A stretch of 64,000 nucleotides of DNA from Mesobacillus subterraneus (GTDB lineage: Bacteria > Bacillota > Bacilli > Bacillales > Cytobacillaceae). Location of the stretch: assembly GCF_020524355.2 (NCBI RefSeq), contig NZ_CP129019.1, positions 496,001 to 560,000 on the forward strand, given 5' to 3'. This document shows, in pieces, positions 34,996-44,536 of the stretch. How positions within the stretch are numbered: position 1 is the stretch's first letter; every line of letters starts with the position of its first letter. Made by a program: the position numbers and the translations under genes. Below the pieces are notes generated by a model, which saw only the letters and a list, made by a program, of their open reading frames with translations, searched no databases and was not told the origin of the DNA.

Positions 34996-37900
34996 ATGGA
35001 AAAATACCGATTTGATGAAAATCAATACCTTGTAATTGAAGAATTCGATCAGGCAAAAACGTTCTCGAGCTTCCTTCCTGGCTTAGCAGGATTATACGGG
35101 ATTCCGATTTGGGCATTTTACGTAAACCGTGGACAGGCAATGGTCAGCTTCGGTGTCCAGGATAAAAATCATGCCATTACAGAGTTCTTCCCGGCAAATC
35201 AGGCGTATCAGCGTGTAGCAGCCAATGGTTTCCGCACTTTTATAAAAATGGATGGGAACAACATCGTTGAACCTTTCTCGTCATTCGGAAGCAAGAAAGA
35301 CCGAACGAGAAGGATGTATATCAAAGAGAATGAGCTGAAAATTGAGGAAATCAATCATCAATACGGATTGAAGACACTTATTACGTATTTCACATTGCCG
35401 AACGAGAACTTTGGAGCTTTGGTGAGAAAGGTTGAAGTTGAAAATCTTACTGAAGAATCAATGAACCTCGAGCTGCTCGATGGACTGCCAGCGATCATTC
35501 CATTTGGCATTGATGACGCAGCCTACAAAGCAGTTGGAAATACACTGAAAAGCTGGATGGATGTATTCAATCTTGAAAATCGCATTCCATACTATAGAGT
35601 CCGTTCATCAACAAATGACTCAGCGGAAGTTGAAGAGGTTTCGAAAGGCCATTTTTACTTGAGTTTTACTGATGATGGTCAATTGATCTCGCCAATTGTT
35701 GATGCTGATCTTGTATTTGGGTCAAACAGTTCACTCTCTTTTCCTGATGCGTTTGAAAGTAAATCAGTGGAAGAGATCTTAAGTGCTGCGCCAGTTACAT
35801 CCAATAAAGTTCCTTGTGGCTTTTCTGGTGTTAGCGGATTGCTTGGCAAAGGCGAGAAGATATCCTTCCATACGCTTGTTGGCCATGTGAAGGATATTGA
35901 AATCATCAATGGAAAAGCAGCAGAGATAATGGCGAACGGATATATGGAGAGAAAATATGAAGAAGCTCAAAGTCTTGTAACCGGGATCACGAAGGATGTG
36001 CAGACAAAAACGGCTTCACCGCTGTTTGATGCTTATGTTAACCAAAGCTATCTCGATAATGTGCTGCGCGGCGGATACCCAATTAGCCTGGAAACTGACG
36101 CATCACCGTTTACTTATTATGTATTTTCCCGCAAGCATGGAGATCTGGAGAGGGATTATAACTTCTTCTCGCTTGCGCCAGAATTCTTTTCCCAGGGCAA
36201 CGGAAACTTCCGTGATGTGAATCAAAACCGACGGAATGATGTCTTTTTCCATCCTGAAACCGAAGATTATAATATCAAGCTATTCATGAGCCTGATTCAG
36301 GCAGATGGATATAATCCGCTTGTGGTAAAAGGTGCAAGCTTTGAACTAAAGGATCAGTCGGACTGGTCATGGCTGGAGGAGCTTGTCTCGGATGATATGG
36401 GCGCGATATTCATCAAAAAGAAGCTAAGCGGAACTTTTACACCCGGTGATTTGCTTCAAACAATTTCAGACAGCGAGATAGATTTGACAGTATCACTTCC
36501 GGAATTCCTGAAAAATCTCCTTTCCAGGAGCAGCCAAAACATTGAGGCCGAGTTTGGTGAAGGGTTCTGGATGGATCACTGGACTTACAATCTTGACTTG
36601 ATTGAAAATTACCTGAAGGTCTACCCGGAAAACAAAACAGGGCTTCTATTTGAAGATTCCAGCTATAAATATTTCCACAGCCCTGTATTTGTGAACCCTC
36701 GCTCTGAAAAATATGTCTTGGCAAACGGCAAAGTCCGTCAATATGAGGCCATTACAGAATACGGTCATCAAAAAGGCTCAAACTGGTTGACTACATCTGA
36801 GGGAGAATTCTATACATCGAACCTTTACAGCAAAATTTTCTCGCTAGCTCTGATTAAGTTTTCTACATTGGACCCTTATGGAATGGGTGTGGAAATGGAA
36901 GCGAATAAGCCTGGGTGGAATGATTCAATGAATGGTCTTCCTGGATTATTCGGTTCAGCCATGAGTGAGACACTCGAACTTAAACGTCTTCTTGACTTTG
37001 TCATTGCCTCTGGAGAAAGTGGGGACATTGACATTGCACTGCCTGTAGAGGTATCTGAACTGGTTGAGGCTGTTCATGCAAATCTTGTCCTGTTTGAAAA
37101 AGGTGAATTGGACGATTACAACTATTGGGATCGTGTATCCGCTGCCCGTGAGAAGTATCGTGAAGAAGTGAAAAATGGCTTTGAAGGGACGGAAAAAAAT
37201 ATCCCGTTACAAAAGCTGACAGGGTATGCAAGGCAAATGCTTTTGAAGACAAAGGCAGGAATAGAAAAAGCGACAGAGCTTGGCGATGGACTGATTCCAA
37301 CCTACTTCTTCTTTGAAGCTGTGAACTGGGAAAAGATTGTTGATGTGAACGGGAACGAACAGTTGAACAAAAAAGGACTTCCGTTCGTTAAGGTCAACGA
37401 ATTCAAGGTGTCTGTGCTGCCACATTTCCTCGAGGGACCAGCAAGGGAATTGAAGAGTGCTGATGCAGAAAAAGCCCGTTCGACGTATCAGAATGTTAGG
37501 AACTCTGAGATCTATGATCCAAAACTAAAAATGTATAAAACATCTGGGGCACTGGAAGAGCAAACTTATGAAATCGGACGAGCGAGGGCATTTACTCCAG
37601 GCTGGTTGGAGCGAGAATCCATCTTCATGCATATGGAATTCAAATATCTGCTCAGTGTCCTGAAGTCAGGGTTATATGAAGAGTTTTATGAGGATTTGAC
37701 CTCTGCGCTGCCACCATTCATGGATGCGGAAGTGTACGGCAGGAGTATTCTTGAAAACTCCTCCTTTATTGCCAGCAGCGTGAATCCGGATGAAGCCTTG
37801 CATGACCAGGGTTTTGTCGCCAGGTTAAGCGGAACAACGGCAGAATTTTTAAGCATCTGGCAAACGATGATGATGGGCAAAGAGGCTTTTGCAGTCCGAG

Positions 37901-38175
37901 AAGAAGGGCTTACATTAAGCCTGCAGCCAATATTGCCATCATGGCTTTTCGATGAAGAGGGAAATGTGCAGTTTACATTACTGGGTAAGACTCAGGTAAC
38001 CTACCATAATCCAACAAGAAGAAACACATTCGGAATGGATGGTGCCAGGACAGTTAGATATGTGCTCCACCTAATTGGTGAAGAGGTCACGGTTGAAGGC
38101 ACACACTTGCCTGAATGGTATGCAAAAGCTGTCCGGAATGGGAAAATTTCAAAAATCGACGTTTATTTAGACTAA
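34996..38175 (+). CDS. GH94/GH161-type beta-glucan phosphorylase (GH161-like by size)
   Basis: A 1059-aa cytoplasmic protein of the inverting phosphorylase superfamily, recognisable by YDPKLKMYKTSG, ARAFTPGWLERESIFMHMEF, MDAEVYGRSILENSSFIAS and the C-terminal FTLLGKTQVTYHN. The length and the context with GH16 and GH30 fit the GH161 group (beta-1,3-oligoglucan phosphorylase, PapP of Paenibacillus) better than cellobiose phosphorylase (about 800 aa). It would convert beta-1,3-gluco-oligosaccharides and phosphate to glucose-1-phosphate. The GGAG at 34984-34987 suits ATG 34996 (or 34993); upstream in-frame ATG codons lie within the GH1 gene. Confidence 0.78.
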   Translation: MEKYRFDENQYLVIEEFDQAKTFSSFLPGLAGLYGIPIWAFYVNRGQAMVSFGVQDKNHAITEFFPANQAYQRVAANGFRTFIKMDGNNIVEPFSSFGSKKDRTRRMYIKENELKIEEINHQYGLKTLITYFTLPNENFGALVRKVEVENLTEESMNLELLDGLPAIIPFGIDDAAYKAVGNTLKSWMDVFNLENRIPYYRVRSSTNDSAEVEEVSKGHFYLSFTDDGQLISPIVDADLVFGSNSSLSFPDAFESKSVEEILSAAPVTSNKVPCGFSGVSGLLGKGEKISFHTLVGHVKDIEIINGKAAEIMANGYMERKYEEAQSLVTGITKDVQTKTASPLFDAYVNQSYLDNVLRGGYPISLETDASPFTYYVFSRKHGDLERDYNFFSLAPEFFSQGNGNFRDVNQNRRNDVFFHPETEDYNIKLFMSLIQADGYNPLVVKGASFELKDQSDWSWLEELVSDDMGAIFIKKKLSGTFTPGDLLQTISDSEIDLTVSLPEFLKNLLSRSSQNIEAEFGEGFWMDHWTYNLDLIENYLKVYPENKTGLLFEDSSYKYFHSPVFVNPRSEKYVLANGKVRQYEAITEYGHQKGSNWLTTSEGEFYTSNLYSKIFSLALIKFSTLDPYGMGVEMEANKPGWNDSMNGLPGLFGSAMSETLELKRLLDFVIASGESGDIDIALPVEVSELVEAVHANLVLFEKGELDDYNYWDRVSAAREKYREEVKNGFEGTEKNIPLQKLTGYARQMLLKTKAGIEKATELGDGLIPTYFFFEAVNWEKIVDVNGNEQLNKKGLPFVKVNEFKVSVLPHFLEGPARELKSADAEKARSTYQNVRNSEIYDPKLKMYKTSGALEEQTYEIGRARAFTPGWLERESIFMHMEFKYLLSVLKSGLYEEFYEDLTSALPPFMDAEVYGRSILENSSFIASSVNPDEALHDQGFVARLSGTTAEFLSIWQTMMMGKEAFAVREEGLTLSLQPILPSWLFDEEGNVQFTLLGKTQVTYHNPTRRNTFGMDGARTVRYVLHLIGEEVTVEGTHLPEWYAKAVRNGKISKIDVYLD

Positions 38176-38195
38176 TGAGAATGAGGTGCTTATAG

Positions 38196-39533
38196 ATGAA
38201 AATAAAAGTAATCCAAACTGCCAAAAACACCGGTGACCGCTTTGCTGATAAGGGGTATGCTTCTGTAGCAGACCGGAATGATGACCAAAAGATCGTCATG
38301 AACCTTGATCCAGAAACGAAATATCAAAGCTTCATGGGATTTGGGGGAGCGTTTACAGAGGCGGCTGCCTATACGCTTGCGCAAATCCCGGAAGATGAAC
38401 GCCTAAAAATAATCGAAAGCTATTTTAACCAGGAAACAGGTCTTGGCTACAGCCTGGGCAGAACCCATATTCATAGCTGTGACTTCGCACTGGAGAACTA
38501 CACTTATGTGGAAGAGAATGACGTTGAACTAAAGACTTTTTCAATCGAACGGGAACAGAAATACGTATTGCCTCTCATAAGGGATGCGGTGAAGGCAAGA
38601 GGAGAAGAGTTGACGATCCTTTCTTCTCCATGGAGCCCTCCGGCATGGATGAAGACAAATAATGAAATGAATAATGGCGGAAAGCTGAAGCCTGAGTTTT
38701 ATAGCAGATGGGCTTTGTATTACACGAAATACATCAAGGCGATGGAATCAGAAGGAATCCCGATTTGGGGAATCACTGTGCAGAATGAGCCGGAAGCAAC
38801 ACAGGTCTGGGATTCCTGCAGATATACAGCCGAAGAAGAACGTGATTTTGTGAAAAATCATTTGGGACCTGTCATGGAGCAGGAAGGTCTAGGTGATAAG
38901 GAAATCATCATCTGGGACCACAATCGGGATATTGCTTATGAGCGGGCAAAGACGATTTTATCAGACGCTGAGGCTTCAAAATATATTTGGGGTACCGGGC
39001 TGCACTGGTATGTTTCTGAGGAGTTCGAGAACTTAAGCAAGATCCATGAGGATTTTCCGGATAAGCATCTGATTTTTACCGAAGGCTGCATTGAAGGCGG
39101 AGTCCAGTTAGGCGCATGGCATACTGGGGAACGTTACGCAAGGAACATCATGGGCGATATCAATAACTGGCTTGAGGGCTGGATTGACTGGAATATTGTC
39201 CTGAATGAACAGGGCGGTCCGAACCATGTAGGCAATTATTGTGACGCTCCAGTGATCGCTGATACAAAAACCGGTGAAATTCACTATAACAGTTCCTTCT
39301 TTTATATTGGACATTTCAGCAAGTACATTAAGCCAAACGCAGTAAGAATCGCACATGAACTAAATCATGAATCATTAAAAGCAGTATCATTCCAAAATGA
39401 AGATGGCTCCATTGTTGCTGTGGTCATGAATGATGCAGACAGTACAGAGTCATTCTCATTATCGGTCGGAAGTAAGACTGCCGAAGCTGAGTTGACTGGC
39501 CATTCAATTACAACATTCATCGTAGAAAGTTAA
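38196..39533 (+). CDS. GH30 glycosidase (beta-1,6-glucanase/beta-glucosidase type)
   Basis: A 445-aa clan-A glycosidase: SFMGFGGAFTEAAAYTLAQI, ILSSPWSPPAWMKTN, acid/base Glu198 in VQNEPEATQ and nucleophile Glu296 in HLIFTEGCIEGG, then a C-terminal beta-rich domain (VAVVMNDADSTESFSL). The subgroup is GH30_1/3-like, including glucosylceramidases, beta-1,6-glucanases and beta-glucosidases. No signal peptide. Together with GH16 and the phosphorylase it suggests degradation of a beta-1,3/1,6-glucan such as laminarin or fungal wall glucan. Last gene of the operon. Confidence 0.9.
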   Translation: MKIKVIQTAKNTGDRFADKGYASVADRNDDQKIVMNLDPETKYQSFMGFGGAFTEAAAYTLAQIPEDERLKIIESYFNQETGLGYSLGRTHIHSCDFALENYTYVEENDVELKTFSIEREQKYVLPLIRDAVKARGEELTILSSPWSPPAWMKTNNEMNNGGKLKPEFYSRWALYYTKYIKAMESEGIPIWGITVQNEPEATQVWDSCRYTAEEERDFVKNHLGPVMEQEGLGDKEIIIWDHNRDIAYERAKTILSDAEASKYIWGTGLHWYVSEEFENLSKIHEDFPDKHLIFTEGCIEGGVQLGAWHTGERYARNIMGDINNWLEGWIDWNIVLNEQGGPNHVGNYCDAPVIADTKTGEIHYNSSFFYIGHFSKYIKPNAVRIAHELNHESLKAVSFQNEDGSIVAVVMNDADSTESFSLSVGSKTAEAELTGHSITTFIVES

Positions 39534-39539
39534 GCTCTG

Positions 39540-39608
39540 CCACCTCCTTGTCATGACAAAATGTGCTTTATGCTATGTGATGATCATGAAAAGGAGGTGG
39601 TTTTATTT
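39540..39608 (+). terminator. large terminator hairpin after the glycosidase operon
   Basis: CCACCTCCTTgTCATGA pairs with TCATGAAAAGGAGGTGG about 30 nt downstream and is followed by TTTTATTTT. Its 3' arm contains a ribosome-binding-site-like AAGGAGGTGG, but no ORF follows it. Confidence 0.78.
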
Positions 39609-39649
39609 TAGAAGTTTTTTAAGGCTTGTAAAATAATGAAGGATGGCTC

Positions 39650-39845
39650 AACTTGGTCGAAATAACTGGGAATGTGGTCGAATTAATTTAAAATTCGCCA
39701 ATAAAATTCGGAATGTGGTCGAATTAATTTAAAATTCGCCAATAAAACTTAAAATGTGGTCGAATTAATTTAAAATTCGCCAATAAAATTCGGAATGTGG
39801 TCGAATTATTTTAAAATTAGCGCCAATAAATTTAAATATGGTCGA
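39650..39845. repeat. intergenic tandem repeat array 5 (41-bp units)
   Basis: TGGTCGAATT repeats at 39675, 39716, 39757 and 39798, with degenerate copies at the edges (39650, 39838), i.e. a 41-bp period. Each unit also has AAATTCGCC in the opposite sense of GGTCGAATT, giving an imperfect hairpin, followed by AATAAAATTCGGAATG or a variant. Situated between the glycosidase operon terminator and the MATE gene. Confidence 0.85.
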
Positions 39846-39998
39846 AATGATGGGGCAGAACAGCAAGTCTTTTCTGCCTCTTATTCTTCTATTTCATTGC
39901 GTTGCTTTAAAATTTAACAATCAAAGTTGAATGAGCGGAGGTCAGCGTAATATACCCCCTTTTTAATCAAAGGGAACTTTTAAAGGTGGAAATGCAGT

Positions 39999-41369
39999 AT
40001 GAATTTACAGAAAAACAACAGTCTGCCTAAACGGATTGGATTATTAGCACTTACCTGTCCCATTTTTATAGAGTTATTTTTGCATATGTTAATGGGCAGC
40101 ACGGATACTTTCATGCTGTCCCATATTTCAGATGAGGCTGTAGCGGCTGTAGGGGTAGCTAATCAGCTCGTATTTTTTATGATTCTCGTATTTGGTTTTG
40201 TTGCCACAGGGACTGCGGTTCTAGTATCGCAAAACCTTGGAGCAGGACTTCAAACGGATGCAAGGAAGATATCAGGTCTCTCGCTATCTCTTAATCTTAT
40301 ATTTGGAGTATTGGTCAGTGTAATTGTTGTCGGTTTCAATGATTTGTTTTTGCAGATGTTCAATCTGACACCGGAAATACACAGGCTGGCTCAACAGTAT
40401 CTGACGATTGTTGGCGGAACACTTTTCACACAAGCACTACTTGTTACCGCGTCAGCTATACTTAGGGCAAATGGATTAACAAAAGAGGCGATGTTCATTT
40501 CCATTATCATGAATATCATTCACCTTGCCGGCAATAGTCTGTTCATCTATGGACTATTCGGTGTTCCGGAAATGGGTGTTCAGGGTGTGGCTATTTCGAC
40601 AGCCATATCCCGTGCGATCGCAGTGATCCTGATTTTTCGATTGCTGTACCGCAGGCTTCCTATGAGAATTGCTTTGGAAGATTACTTGAGCTTCAATAAG
40701 ACTTTTATCAAAAAAATCCTGAAAATAGGCGTTCCTTCAGCCGGGGAAAATGTTCTTTACAACACCAGCCAGATGGCGATTACCGTCATTATCGGTTTGC
40801 TCGGGGCTATGGCACTGACAACAAGGGTATATACATTCAATATCATGTCATTCATGATGCTTTTTGGTATAGCGATAGGCCAGGGAACGCAAATCCTGAT
40901 CGGCTACAAAGTAGGGGCCAGAGAATTTGATAAGGCCTATCATCAGCTGTTGAAGAGCTTGAAACTAAGTATCATCATCACGATGGCGATCACCGTGGTA
41001 ATCGTATCCATCAGGGAACCAATACTGGGGATTTTTACAGATAATAAAGAAATCATCAGGGAAGGCAGCAAGGTTCTGCTATTGTGCTTAATCCTTGAAC
41101 CTGGGAGAACCTTCAACATCGTCGTGATCAGTTCTCTCCGGGCAGCCGGTGATGCGGTATTCCCTGTGACGATGGCGTTTGTTTCGATGTGGGGGATCAG
41201 TGTGCCGCTCGCCTATTTCCTGGGAATTAAAATGGGCTTCGGGCTTTCGGGCATTTGGATCGCTTTTATCATTGATGAATGGTTCAGAGGCATCATCATG
41301 TATATCAGGTGGAGAAGCCGTGTCTGGGAGAAGAAGGTCCTGGTTGACACGTCGGACCAAACAGCATGA
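39999..41369 (+). CDS. MATE-family multidrug/cation efflux transporter
   Basis: A 456-aa membrane protein with twelve predicted helices in two homologous halves (MatE domains). Typical segments are GLLALTCPIFIELFLHMLMG, STDTFMLSHISDEAVAAVG and IAIGQGTQILIGYKVGAREF. MATE pumps export drugs or metabolites in exchange for Na+ or H+. An AAAGGTGG ribosome binding site precedes the ATG. It is followed after 29 bp by an aldo/keto reductase gene, with which it may be co-transcribed. Confidence 0.9.
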   Translation: MNLQKNNSLPKRIGLLALTCPIFIELFLHMLMGSTDTFMLSHISDEAVAAVGVANQLVFFMILVFGFVATGTAVLVSQNLGAGLQTDARKISGLSLSLNLIFGVLVSVIVVGFNDLFLQMFNLTPEIHRLAQQYLTIVGGTLFTQALLVTASAILRANGLTKEAMFISIIMNIIHLAGNSLFIYGLFGVPEMGVQGVAISTAISRAIAVILIFRLLYRRLPMRIALEDYLSFNKTFIKKILKIGVPSAGENVLYNTSQMAITVIIGLLGAMALTTRVYTFNIMSFMMLFGIAIGQGTQILIGYKVGAREFDKAYHQLLKSLKLSIIITMAITVVIVSIREPILGIFTDNKEIIREGSKVLLLCLILEPGRTFNIVVISSLRAAGDAVFPVTMAFVSMWGISVPLAYFLGIKMGFGLSGIWIAFIIDEWFRGIIMYIRWRSRVWEKKVLVDTSDQTA

Positions 41370-41398
41370 TCAGAGTATTTTTTGAGAGGTGAAGACAG

Positions 41399-42334
41399 TT
41401 GAATTACAGAAATCTTGGCGGCACTGGGATGAAGGTGTCGGAAGTTGGGTTTGGTGCCTGGCAGCTCGGGAACGCAAGGGACTGGGAAGGCGTGGAAGAT
41501 CATCAGGCCATTAGGATGGTGCATGAGGCGCTTGATCAAGGCTGCAATTTCTTTGATACTGCACCGAATTATGGCGGAGGAAATAGTGAAGCATTGCTTG
41601 GGAAAGCTCTCACTGGAAGAAGGAGCGAGGCGGTTATCAATAGCAAGTTTGGGCATCATCCAGATAACACGCTCGATTTTGATTCGCAGAAAATCCGCAG
41701 CTCGGTTGAAGACAGCTTACGAAGGTTAAACACGGATTACCTGGATTCAATTTTATTGCATAACCCTCCGTTTGAAATACTGACTGGAAGCACAGATCAT
41801 TTTAAGGTTTTGGAGTCACTCAAGCAGGAAGGGAAAATCCTGGCTTACGGAGCTTCAGTTGACTCTGGGAGAGAAATGGATGAGCTGATTCGGAATACCG
41901 GAAGCCAGGTAATTGAGGTCATGTTCAATATTTTTCATCAGGAGCCAAGGAGAGCATTCAAGCTCGCTGCAGAAAAGAATGTAGGGTTGATTGTTAAAGT
42001 TCCGCTTGATTCTGGGTGGCTATCAGGTAAGTATGATGAAAATAGTGTTTTTACAGATATACGCAGTCGTTGGGACCGCGGACAGCTTATGAAAAGAGCC
42101 GAGTTCCTGCCCGAGCTTAAGGAAATGCTACAACCTGGTGAGTCGCTTGTCCAGTTGGCTTTAAGGTATATTCTTTATTATCAGCAAGTCTCTACTGTGA
42201 TTCCAGGAAACAAGAATTCAGAGCAGCTGATTGAGAATTTATCTGCTTCAGTGGAAGGAATTTCAACCGAAAAAGCGAAGAAGTTAGAAGAGCTTTGGGA
42301 AGAAAAACTGCAAGTTGACCCATTGGGATGGTAG
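41399..42334 (+). CDS. aldo/keto reductase
   Basis: A 311-aa NADPH-dependent oxidoreductase with an (alpha/beta)8 barrel. The catalytic tetrad is visible: Asp and Tyr in FFDTAPNYGGGNSEALLG, Lys in AVINSKFGHH and His in SILLHNPPF. The TTG start at 41399 is preceded by GAGAGGTGAAG. It lies between the MATE gene and a second AKR 33 bp downstream. Substrate unknown; several similar proteins in Gram-positives act on sugars or reactive aldehydes. Confidence 0.88.
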   Translation: MNYRNLGGTGMKVSEVGFGAWQLGNARDWEGVEDHQAIRMVHEALDQGCNFFDTAPNYGGGNSEALLGKALTGRRSEAVINSKFGHHPDNTLDFDSQKIRSSVEDSLRRLNTDYLDSILLHNPPFEILTGSTDHFKVLESLKQEGKILAYGASVDSGREMDELIRNTGSQVIEVMFNIFHQEPRRAFKLAAEKNVGLIVKVPLDSGWLSGKYDENSVFTDIRSRWDRGQLMKRAEFLPELKEMLQPGESLVQLALRYILYYQQVSTVIPGNKNSEQLIENLSASVEGISTEKAKKLEELWEEKLQVDPLGW

Positions 42335-42367
42335 AAAAACAAGAAGATTTTCTGGAGGTTTTAAATA

Positions 42368-43357
42368 ATGGTTTATCAACCAGACAACAATCGATATGAA
42401 AGTATGAAATATAACAGATGCGGTAAATCAGGCCTAAAATTGCCAGCAATTTCCCTTGGTCTATGGCATAACTTTGGCGGCCAGGATACATTTGAGAATG
42501 GCCGTTCATTAATAAGAAGAGCTTTCGATCTTGGCATCACTCATTTTGATCTTGCGAATAACTATGGTCCGCCGCCTGGTTCAGCAGAAGAAAATTTCGG
42601 CAGCATCTTGGGCAAGGATTTTTCAGGCTACCGTGATGAAATGGTGATTTCGACGAAAGCAGGATATGGAATGTGGGCGGGACCATATGGAGATTGGGGC
42701 TCAAGAAAATACCTTGTGTCCAGCCTCGACCAAAGTTTAAAAAGGATGGGACTCGATTATGTCGATATCTTTTACCATCACAGACCCGACCCGGAAACAC
42801 CTTTAGAGGAAACAATGATGGCTTTAGATCATGTTGTCAGACAGGGAAAAGCTCTCTATGTTGGTTTGTCCAATTACGGCGTGGAGGAAACGAAGCAGGC
42901 AATCGGAATTTTAAAAGACCTGGGTACTCCTCTGCTGATCCACCAGCCTGCTTATTCAATGTTCAACCGCTGGGTAGAAGATGGACTGACCGATTTGCTC
43001 AAAGACGAAGGAGTCGGATCAATCGCATTTGTGCCATTGGCTCAAGGATTGTTGACGAACAGATACTTAAATGGAATCCCGGAAGACTCAAGAGCTTTAA
43101 AGCCGAACAGCTTCCTCAATGAGGGAGATGTTTCTGAAGAAGTGCTTAATAAGGTGAAGCAATTAAACGAAATTGCACAAGAGCGAGGCCAGTCACTTGC
43201 CCAGATGGCACTTGCCTGGGTGCTCAGAGAACAGAAAATCACCTCAGCACTCATCGGTGCCAGCAAAGTCAGCCAGATTGAAGAAAACGTCGCTGCACTG
43301 AACCGTCTCGATTTTAGTGATGCAGAATTGAACACGATTGATGACATCTTAAAATAA
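42368..43357 (+). CDS. aldo/keto reductase, YghZ/Gpr type (L-glyceraldehyde 3-phosphate reductase-like)
   Basis: A 329-aa aldo/keto reductase with the YghZ-group opening YNRCGKSGLKLPAISLGLWH, Asp/Tyr in THFDLANNYGPPPGSAEENF, Lys in VISTKAGYGM and His in VDIFYHHRPDPETPLEETM. YghZ of E. coli reduces L-glyceraldehyde 3-phosphate and methylglyoxal; the same detoxifying role is plausible. CTGGAGG upstream of the ATG. It ends with a strong terminator. Confidence 0.9.
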   Translation: MVYQPDNNRYESMKYNRCGKSGLKLPAISLGLWHNFGGQDTFENGRSLIRRAFDLGITHFDLANNYGPPPGSAEENFGSILGKDFSGYRDEMVISTKAGYGMWAGPYGDWGSRKYLVSSLDQSLKRMGLDYVDIFYHHRPDPETPLEETMMALDHVVRQGKALYVGLSNYGVEETKQAIGILKDLGTPLLIHQPAYSMFNRWVEDGLTDLLKDEGVGSIAFVPLAQGLLTNRYLNGIPEDSRALKPNSFLNEGDVSEEVLNKVKQLNEIAQERGQSLAQMALAWVLREQKITSALIGASKVSQIEENVAALNRLDFSDAELNTIDDILK

Positions 43358-43363
43358 GGACTC

Positions 43364-43407
43364 AAAAAAGCTTTAAAGCCAGTGAATTGGTTTTAAAGCT
43401 TTTTTAA
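43364..43407 (+). terminator. intrinsic terminator of the AKR genes
   Basis: AAAAAGCTTTAAAGCCA and TTGGTTTTAAAGCTTTTTT form a long A/T-edged stem with a 5-nt loop and a T tail. Confidence 0.85.
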
Positions 43408-43588
43408 TGGAATGATTTTCTTGTCTTTAGGGTAAAGGTAACTTGGTTTTATATGAAAGTCGATTTTTACCAATGTAGTCTGTTTTGGTAGTATGTAATA
43501 CAGGCGCTTTTTGTAACCGAAAGTAAAAAATGCTCAAACTGCTAACAATATCTATAAGTAAAATACGAGAAAATCCAGGGGTGAAAAA

Positions 43589-44536
43589 GTGATCAGCTTT
43601 GAAAATGTCTCCAAAAAATATGACGATGGAACCTATGCGGTGAAGAACTTTAATTTACATATCAACGAAGGGGAATTGCTTGTCCTGATCGGCCCAAGCG
43701 GCTCCGGCAAAACGACAACATTAAAAATGATTAATCGGCTGATTCCGCTTACGGAAGGCTACATTAAAATCAATGATAAGATGATCAGTGACTATGATAT
43801 TCACGAGCTGCGCTGGGATATTGGGTATGTCCTTCAGCAAATTGCCTTGTTTCCGCATATGACGATCGAAGAAAACATTGCGGTTGTTCCGGAAATGAAG
43901 AAATGGGAGCAAAAAGAAATCGATCAACGCATCGATGAATTGCTGCATATGGTCGGACTTGAACCGGAAACGTACCGCAGAAGGCTGCCCAATGAATTAT
44001 CCGGTGGCCAGCAGCAAAGAATTGGCGTGGCGCGTGCACTTGCTGCCAACCCGTCGATTATTTTAATGGATGAGCCATTTAGCGCATTGGATCCCCTGAG
44101 CAGGGAAAAGCTCCAAGATGATCTAATCGAATTGCAGAAAAACATAAAGAAAACCATCGTATTCGTCACTCATGATATGAGTGAAGCATTGAAGCTTGGA
44201 GACAGGATATGCTTGATGAGAAATGGGGGAATCGTCCAGACAGGAACTCCCGAAGCGCTAATCCAGCAGCCTGCTAATGACTTTGTCCGTGAGTTTGTCG
44301 GGGTGGACCAGGCCGAGGAAAGGATGGTCGATGTTAGGGGAGGAGTCAAGCCTGTAAATCCTGAAGAACCGGACAATCTGCCTATCGTTGATTCCCGTGT
44401 GCTTTTAAACGAAATCCTGTCGTTGCTTGGCGAGCATGAGCAGCTGGCTGTAAAAGAAATGGATAAAATAATTGGTACCATTGACAGACAGGGAATCATA
44501 AAGATTTTATCCAGGCAGATGGAGGGAATGAAATGA
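43589..44536 (+). CDS. ABC transporter ATPase, betaine/carnitine/choline (OpuCA) type
   Basis: A 315-aa ATPase of the glycine-betaine/OpuCA class: Walker A IGPSGSGKTTTLKM, signature ELSGGQQQRIGVARALA, Walker B IILMDEPFSALDPL, and a C-terminal extension resembling a CBS half-motif (IIGTIDRQGIIKIL). The GTG start follows AGGGGTGAAAAA. It overlaps the permease gene by 4 bp. It energises the fused permease-binding protein encoded downstream. The upstream gap (43408-43588) has no gene. Confidence 0.92.
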   Translation: MISFENVSKKYDDGTYAVKNFNLHINEGELLVLIGPSGSGKTTTLKMINRLIPLTEGYIKINDKMISDYDIHELRWDIGYVLQQIALFPHMTIEENIAVVPEMKKWEQKEIDQRIDELLHMVGLEPETYRRRLPNELSGGQQQRIGVARALAANPSIILMDEPFSALDPLSREKLQDDLIELQKNIKKTIVFVTHDMSEALKLGDRICLMRNGGIVQTGTPEALIQQPANDFVREFVGVDQAEERMVDVRGGVKPVNPEEPDNLPIVDSRVLLNEILSLLGEHEQLAVKEMDKIIGTIDRQGIIKILSRQMEGMK

